A stretch of DNA of 10,401 nucleotides, taken from positions 1-10,401 of the forward strand of contig SKTG01000004.1 in NCBI GenBank assembly GCA_007118045.1. Direction: 5' to 3'. Shown in pieces: positions 6,430 through 10,401 of this stretch (within the stretch, counting starts at the first letter, position 1; each line of letters opens with the position of its first letter). The stretch is from Nitriliruptoraceae bacterium (GTDB lineage Bacteria; Actinomycetota; Nitriliruptoria; Nitriliruptorales; Nitriliruptoraceae). The notes below the pieces were generated by a model. That model made no database searches and was not told the origin of the DNA. It worked only from the letters and a program-made list of their open reading frames with translations. A program made the position numbers and the translations under genes.

Positions 6430-6597
6430 TTATGCAGCCACCGTTGGCTCGATCCCGTGGATCAGTTTGACCTTCAGCGTGGCGAAGAAGGACTCCGCCA
6501 CCGCGTTATCGAGACACGAGCCGGTCCGCCCAGACGACTGGGTGACACCCAGGTCGGCGCAGGCGGCCCGGAACGCATCCGAGGTGTATTCGCGGAA
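6430..6597 (-). pseudogene. IS3-family transposase (OrfB) fragment
   Basis: About 55 codons in one minus-strand frame ending at TAA 6430. They read YTSDAFRAACADLGVTQS followed by GRTGSCLDNAVAESFFATLK, which is the C-terminal part of the rve integrase-core (DDE) domain of IS3-family OrfB, including the last catalytic Glu in the DNAVAES motif. The segment carrying the first two acidic residues is missing upstream of about 6597. The normal C-terminal continuation after the LIH motif is replaced by a short unrelated tail (GIEPTVAA). Both ends are therefore broken. No terminal inverted repeats or target duplication were recognised. The open frame continues upstream through higB in antisense, but that part is not coding. 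Confidence 0.8.
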
Positions 6598-6612
6598 GCC
6601 CCCGGTCCGCCC

Positions 6613-6634
6613 TTGTTCATTGCGCAATACACAA
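6613..6634. promoter_or_regulatory. Candidate HigA operator palindrome
   Basis: A 22-bp palindrome with 9 of 11 base pairs symmetric: outer TTGT (6613-6616) and ACAA (6631-6634) flank the perfect 10-bp core ATTGCGCAAT (6619-6628). It covers the proposed -35 box of higBA. HigA-type antitoxins usually repress their own promoter through such sites; that this one is the operator is inferred. Confidence 0.55.
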
Positions 6635-6648
6635 CCGAACGGTAGGGT
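6620..6648 (+). promoter_or_regulatory. Predicted higBA promoter
   Basis: TTGCGC (6620-6625) and TAGGGT (6643-6648) are separated by 17 bp, fitting a housekeeping-sigma promoter. Transcription would start around 6655, just ahead of the AGGAGG ribosome site (6655-6660), giving a very short leader. The -35 box sits inside the palindrome. Confidence 0.5.
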
Positions 6649-6666
6649 CGCAGCAGGAGGTTGCGC

Positions 6667-6942
6667 ATGGAGATGGAGTACGGCGACGAGGCCACACGCC
6701 GGCTCCACCTCGAGGGCATCAGCTACGGCAAGGGCTTCGACAAGCGGGCGCTCATGCGACTGAATCGGATCAAGGCTGCAGTCGATCAGCGCGACCTGAG
6801 CGCCCTGAAGGGCAACCGGTTCGAGAAGCTCAGGGGCGACCGGGCAGGCAGCTACTCCATCCGCATCAACGACCAGTGGCGCATCACCTTCCGAATCGAG
6901 AACAACCGGGCACTTGATGTGACGATCGAGGACTACCACTGA
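6667..6942 (+). CDS. higB: HigB-type toxin (RelE superfamily)
   Basis: A 91-residue protein of the HigB/GraT branch of RelE-like toxins, which cleave mRNA on the ribosome. The family core is plainly visible: GNRFEKLRGDRAGSYSIRIN at 49-68, DQWRITF at 69-75, and a closing DYH (89-91). The basic and His residues of this region are the ones used for RNA binding and cleavage in characterised members, and all are present, so the toxin looks intact. The length is normal for the family. The start is ATG 6667, with a perfect AGGAGG 6 nt upstream; the in-frame TTG at 6661 lies inside that spacing. The higA antitoxin follows after 13 nt, in the toxin-first order typical of higBA. It sits immediately beside integrase and transposase debris, consistent with horizontal arrival. 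Confidence 0.93.
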   Translation: MEMEYGDEATRRLHLEGISYGKGFDKRALMRLNRIKAAVDQRDLSALKGNRFEKLRGDRAGSYSIRINDQWRITFRIENNRALDVTIEDYH

Positions 6943-6955
6943 GAGGCGAATCACG

Positions 6956-7219
6956 ATGACGACGAAGGTGAGTTTGGCCATCCACCCGGGCGAGCACATC
7001 GCCGATGAACTCGCCGAGCGCGGCATGACCGCTGCTGAGCTTGCCGTGGCCATGGGCGTCGATGCCGGGCGAGTGTCGCGGCTGGTCAACGCGCAGGTCT
7101 CCGTGACCGGGGACACGGCGCTCCGGCTCGCGGACGCCTTCGGTACCTCCGCCGAGTTCTGGATGCGCCTCCAAGGCGACTACGACCTCACCCGAGCACG
7201 TGAGGCACGCATCGCCTGA
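6956..7219 (+). CDS. higA: HigA-type antitoxin (XRE-family HTH)
   Basis: An 87-residue antitoxin that should bind HigB and repress the higBA promoter. The N-terminus shows the HigA landmark IHPGEHIADELAERG (9-23), followed by a helix-turn-helix (about 25-48: TAAELAVAMGVDAGRVSRLV). The C-terminal FGTSAEFWMRLQGDYDL (62-78) is the usual HigA segment. The start is ATG 6956 with GAGAGG about 9 nt upstream. The pair is probably one transcript from the promoter at 6620-6648. No separate antitoxin promoter or terminator was seen. Confidence 0.93.
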   Translation: MTTKVSLAIHPGEHIADELAERGMTAAELAVAMGVDAGRVSRLVNAQVSVTGDTALRLADAFGTSAEFWMRLQGDYDLTRAREARIA

Positions 7220-7726
7220 CCAGCATCAACGTCGCCCGGCTCCACGCGACACTCCAGGGTGACAATCGCTCAACGTCGAGGGTCGAGTAGGTGCGGGGTA
7301 TGTGGCTTCCCACAGCGAGCAGCCACACGCCCCGAAGGCACGCTGAGCAACCGGGAGAACACGCCCGTAGTCGCCAGATCGCTGCGGCGGGTTGCCGCTC
7401 GGTTCCTCGCGATCCGCGCCGCGTTGGCGAGCAACCGCGGGTCACCCGGACCAGGACCAGTGACCGCAGCCTGTCGGGGCGATGCGTGCCGGCCAGTGGT
7501 CAATGGCCGCCCCCGAGGCCGGGGCAGACCCTCTCAGGACCGAAGCGGCGTCAAGGACCGGGCGCTACATGATGGTTTGCTGGGCGACTGGTCGGGTTGA
7601 GGACGCGTCGGAGTGCTGTGTCGGTCTTCGGCCTCGTGGTAGGAGGAGTGAGCTTGGCCATGGGGGCTGTACGCAGGGGTAGGTAGCTGAGGGTTGGTAG
7701 GTGGCGGCGCGGTCGAGCAGTCGTGG
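7220..7726. other. Gene-free interval after higBA
   Basis: About 500 bp without a recognisable protein or RNA gene. Frames on both strands give Arg/Pro/Gly-rich translations without ribosome sites. Near the right end (7600-7726) the plus strand becomes markedly G/T-rich. A weak 6-bp inverted repeat (GGTCAC 7440-7445, GTGACC 7460-7465) is present. No terminator for higBA or for the LuxR gene was found. The stretch may be decayed mobile DNA. Confidence 0.5.
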
Positions 7727-9382
7727 TCAGAGCTGGGCGCCGGTCGTGCCTTGGCGGATGGCTTCGGCTGCTGCTTCGGTGCGGTTGGTGACTCCGAGCT
7801 TGGCCAGGACGCGGGCCACGTGCTGCTCGACGGTGCGGGGGCTGATGTAGAGCCGGTCGGCGATGTCGGCGTTCGTCAGCCCTTCGCCCAGCAGGCCCAG
7901 CACCTCCTGCTCCCGCTTCGTCAGGAGCTGCAAGCCCTTGGGCCCCGCGCGGCTGGCCGACACTCCGAGGTCGCGGAGCAGGCGGGCGGCGCGGTCGGCA
8001 TCGTGGGCGGCACCGAGCGCCTCGAAGGCCGCGAGCGACACACGAGCTTCGTCCACGGCAACCTCGGAGGCGTCCTCACGGAGTGCCTCGGCCAGCAGGA
8101 GTCGTGTGCGAGCGGCTTCCAGTGGCATACCCAAGCGGGTGAAGGCAGCTAGCGCCGTCTCGAGATGGGGATGGGCACGAGCACGGTCCGCCGCCTCGCG
8201 TGCACGACCCTCGAGCCGTGCGGCACGCGCTGTGGCGATCGCGCATCGTTGCGAAGCCCCGATCTCGGCCAGGCGTCCGGCCACCTCGAGCGCGGCGTCC
8301 GGGCGGTCCTGGGCGAGCTCCGCCTCCCCGAGCAGCTCCCACAGGGGCAGGGACTCGAGCCGCTCGCTGCCGACCGCGGCGAGGCAGCGGCGCAGTGCCG
8401 TCTCGGCGGTGACTCCGCGTCCATGTCGAAGGTGGATCCTCGCGACCGCGCCGACGGCTGGTGGCTGGTCCTCCAGGCCGACGACGAGCCGCTCGGCCTC
8501 CTCGAGGCGTCCTTGATCCAGGCGTAGGCCGGCCAGGGTGGCCAGCGCCTGATGATGCAAGGCGGGCATGGCGTGCCGTGAGGCTTCCAGAGCGGCGGTG
8601 AGCTCCTCCTCGGCCTGGACCCAGTCACCGATGCTGACCAGGATCGCGCCGTAGAGCGTGCGGCACTCCACGTACAGGAACGGGCTGCCGTAGCGTCGGG
8701 CGTATCGATCCGTAGCGCGGATCCACTGCACGGCCCGCTCGAACTCCGCGCAGGTGGTGCACGAGATCATGGTCGTGCAGCTGGTGAACACGACGGTGTC
8801 GCGGTGGCGGCCTTCGCCGCCCAGCGACCCGGCCATGGCCTCGTCGAGGTACCCCACGCCGTCGTCGACGTGGCCCTGCTCGACCAGCGCGGCGCCGAGC
8901 TGGCTGAGCGCGCAGAGCTGCAGGTCGGCATCGCCGGCGTCCTGACCGAGCTCGTAGGCCTTGCGTGCCAACGCCTCGCTCTGGCTGGGATCTGGTGTCG
9001 CGAAGGCCTCGTGCAGCAGCACCTGCGGCCGCCGTGACCCGAGGCCGTGCTCGTCGACCAGGCGCCGCGCCCGAGCCAGCCACCCCGCGGCCGCTGCGTC
9101 GTTGCCGAAGTTGGCCGCGTGGATGCGGCACAGCCACAGCGCGACATCCACGGCGCGCTCGCGCTCACCGTCACGCAGGTGGGCCGCGTACGCCTGCTCG
9201 CGCAGCTCGACGCCCTCGTGGTGGTCACCGAGCCAGAAACGGGCGTCGCCGAGCCCGTCCAGCGCCACCGCGCTGGACCCGATCTCCAGGACCGCCGTGA
9301 AGGCCTGGGCGGCTTGGACCCAGTCGCCCTCGGCCAGGAAGCGCTCGCCTGTGGCGAGCAGCGCCTGCGCGTCGTCCGACAT
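7727..9382 (-). CDS. TPR-containing LuxR-family transcriptional regulator
   Basis: A 551-residue DNA-binding regulator. Residues about 1-470 form a run of helical TPR-like repeats (for example GDWVQAAQAFTAVLEIG near 19-35 and GDWVQAEEELTAALEAS near 252-268). Residues 484-545 are a classic LuxR/FixJ HTH: LTKREQEVLGLL (487-498), NADIADRLYISPRTVEQHVA (504-523) and VLAKLGV. No AAA/MalT ATPase domain or receiver domain precedes the TPRs, so the signal is probably sensed by the TPR part through a ligand or partner. A cysteine cluster is at 202, 208 and 211. The start is ATG 9382, where the coding character begins and TPR homology starts; the ribosome site is weak, and the frame stays open far upstream only as antisense of the methyltransferase gene. 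It is divergent from the methyltransferase, with a 138-bp gap, which suggests local regulation. Confidence 0.88.
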   Translation of the reverse strand: MSDDAQALLATGERFLAEGDWVQAAQAFTAVLEIGSSAVALDGLGDARFWLGDHHEGVELREQAYAAHLRDGERERAVDVALWLCRIHAANFGNDAAAAGWLARARRLVDEHGLGSRRPQVLLHEAFATPDPSQSEALARKAYELGQDAGDADLQLCALSQLGAALVEQGHVDDGVGYLDEAMAGSLGGEGRHRDTVVFTSCTTMISCTTCAEFERAVQWIRATDRYARRYGSPFLYVECRTLYGAILVSIGDWVQAEEELTAALEASRHAMPALHHQALATLAGLRLDQGRLEEAERLVVGLEDQPPAVGAVARIHLRHGRGVTAETALRRCLAAVGSERLESLPLWELLGEAELAQDRPDAALEVAGRLAEIGASQRCAIATARAARLEGRAREAADRARAHPHLETALAAFTRLGMPLEAARTRLLLAEALREDASEVAVDEARVSLAAFEALGAAHDADRAARLLRDLGVSASRAGPKGLQLLTKREQEVLGLLGEGLTNADIADRLYISPRTVEQHVARVLAKLGVTNRTEAAAEAIRQGTTGAQL

Positions 9383-9398
9383 GTGCGCATCGTACGCC

Positions 9399-9429
9399 CC
9401 GGGATACGGGATCTGCGGGCCGGGATACG
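9399..9429. promoter_or_regulatory. Two 10-bp direct repeats in the divergent promoter region
   Basis: CCGGGATACG occurs at 9399-9408 and again at 9420-9429, a period of 21 bp or two helical turns, so both copies face the same side of the DNA. They lie 17 bp from the LuxR start codon and about 90 bp from the methyltransferase start. They are a candidate binding site for the regulator; no clear -10 or -35 pair was found. Confidence 0.4.
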
Positions 9430-9520
9430 TGCTCCTACGGATGCTCGCCACCCGTCGCTCCCGAAGACTGCCCAACGATCGTCGAAGGACCGCCCGGGCG
9501 CCATTGAGGAGGGAGCTGCC

Positions 9521-10401
9521 ATGAGCACGCAGACGCAGACGACGTTCGATGAACACACCTACAAGGCCGAGCTGCGCCGCGAATGGCGTGAGGCCGCACC
9601 CGGTTGGCAACGCTGGCTGGAGGTGCTCGAGGCCGACGAGGCGATGCCCCAGCTCGGCCGCTGGCTGCTGGACGCCGTGCAGCCGGGGCCGGGTGACCGC
9701 ATCCTGGACGTGGGCACCGGCTACGGGGAGCCGGGCCTGACCGCGGCCCGGGCGGTGGCATCGGGCGGGCACGTGATCCTGCAGGACCTCTCCGGCGAGA
9801 TGCTCGCGGTCGCTCGCGACCGCGCGGCCGCCGCCGACCTCGGAGACGTCGAGGTGGACATCGTCGAGGGCGACGCTGACCAGCTCGTCCTGCCCGCCGG
9901 ACGGCTGGACGCCGTGGTCTCGCGCTCGGTGCTGATGTACCTCGCCGACCCGGCCGCCAGCCTCACGCGTCTGCGCGGCGGTCTGCGCCCTGGCGGCCGG
10001 CTGGCAGCCACCACCTGGTCCGGCCCCGAGGAGGTCACCATGGCCGCCCCGGTGCCGATCATCCGGCGTCTGCTCGACCTCCCCCCACCACCCACGGGCC
10101 GGCCCGGCCTGTTCGCCCTGTCCGACCCGCAGCGACTCCACGAGGTCGCCACCGCCGCCGGGTTCACCGAGGTGGAGCTGGGCACCGCCACGGCGGTGTT
10201 CGAGTTCACCTCCCCCGCCGAGGCAACCCGCTTCATGCGCGACTGTGCGCCGCCGGTGACCGCGCTGGTGGAACACGAGCCGGCGGAGGTCCGTGAGCGT
10301 GTCTGGCAGCGCGTCACCGAGGAAGCGTGGGAGCCCTACGTGGGCGAGGACGGACGTGTCCGCCTGCCCAACCTGGCCCACTGCGTGACGGCCACCAACC
10401 C
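9521..10401 (+). CDS. Class I SAM-dependent methyltransferase, UbiE-like (3' end cut by the window)
   Basis: 293 codons are present with no stop before the window ends. Motif I is ILDVGTGYGEPGL (about 62-74, SAM-binding GxGxG-like loop), followed by an acidic strand end (QDLSGEML, about 88-95) and GDADQL (about 121-126). The post-motif segments DAVVSRSVLMYLADP and LRGGLRPGGRLAATTW (about 150-165) are typical of Methyltransf_11/UbiE-type enzymes. The later LLDLPPPPTGRPGLFALSDP region and the AGFTEVEL strand are characteristic of a widespread actinobacterial and proteobacterial subfamily annotated only as methyltransferases; the substrate is unknown. The ATG has a strong GAGGAGGGAG site upstream. 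Family lengths near 270-300 suggest the stop is just beyond the window. It is probably controlled with or by the divergent LuxR regulator. Confidence 0.9.
   Translation, partial: MSTQTQTTFDEHTYKAELRREWREAAPGWQRWLEVLEADEAMPQLGRWLLDAVQPGPGDRILDVGTGYGEPGLTAARAVASGGHVILQDLSGEMLAVARDRAAAADLGDVEVDIVEGDADQLVLPAGRLDAVVSRSVLMYLADPAASLTRLRGGLRPGGRLAATTWSGPEEVTMAAPVPIIRRLLDLPPPPTGRPGLFALSDPQRLHEVATAAGFTEVELGTATAVFEFTSPAEATRFMRDCAPPVTALVEHEPAEVRERVWQRVTEEAWEPYVGEDGRVRLPNLAHCVTATN

Noticed and set aside
6598..7116. An upstream extension of the IS3 transposase frame through higBA in antisense.
   Set aside because: Transposase similarity stops near 6597; the rest is the reverse complement of higB and higA.
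7270..7503. A minus-strand frame in the post-higBA interval with a faintly transposase-like helical stretch.
   Set aside because: No conserved motif, no ribosome site and no confident family match.
9383..10381. The LuxR regulator frame stays open another 333 codons upstream, antisense to the methyltransferase.
   Set aside because: The added residues are Gly/Arg/His-rich with no domain, no ribosome site supports an upstream start, and the opposite strand holds a clear methyltransferase with a strong ribosome site.

Overview
The window looks like chromosomal DNA of a high-GC actinobacterium. It is strongly GC-rich, mixes ATG and GTG starts, has GGAGG-type ribosome binding sites and hairpins without U-tracts, and carries families common in Actinomycetota: a cytosolic zinc anti-sigma-like protein, an alpha/beta hydrolase-OsmC fusion, and a TPR-LuxR regulator beside a UbiE-like methyltransferase. 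I cannot assign a genus. No rRNA, tRNA or CRISPR array was recognised.

Left part (1-2050), all on the minus strand: in transcription order, a secreted lipoprotein of unknown function (1353-2048), a 95-residue zf-HC2/ZAS protein (871-1158), and a flavodoxin-fold NAD(P)H/FMN oxidoreductase (15-767). Hairpins lie just after the lipoprotein and the zinc-protein stop codons.

2049-2894 has no intact gene. It holds four perfect hairpins, one of them terminator-like with six Cs in the loop, and then the decayed C-terminal tail of a pyridine nucleotide-disulfide oxidoreductase. The stop codon of that tail overlaps the GTG start of a patatin-like phospholipase (2895-3824, plus strand).

4096-5346 (minus) is a fused alpha/beta hydrolase-OsmC protein, probably for peroxide or organic-hydroperoxide and ester detoxification. 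After a gene-free stretch comes a small plus-strand gene (5706-5945) with a CxxC...HxxC putative zinc motif.

5946-7726 is accessory DNA. It has a truncated tyrosine-recombinase N-terminus, a fragment of an IS3-family transposase, then an apparently intact higBA toxin-antitoxin operon with a clear promoter and a near-perfect palindrome as candidate operator. About 500 bp without a recognisable gene follow.

Right end (7727-10401): a 551-residue TPR-LuxR regulator (minus) is divergent from a SAM-dependent methyltransferase (plus, cut by the window end). Their 138-bp shared upstream region carries a 10-bp repeat spaced by 21 bp. The likely themes are redox and stress response on the left and centre, a mobile-DNA graveyard rescued or colonised by a TA module, and a regulator-methyltransferase pair. 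I did not find a clearly new multi-gene system; the best leads are listed as findings.
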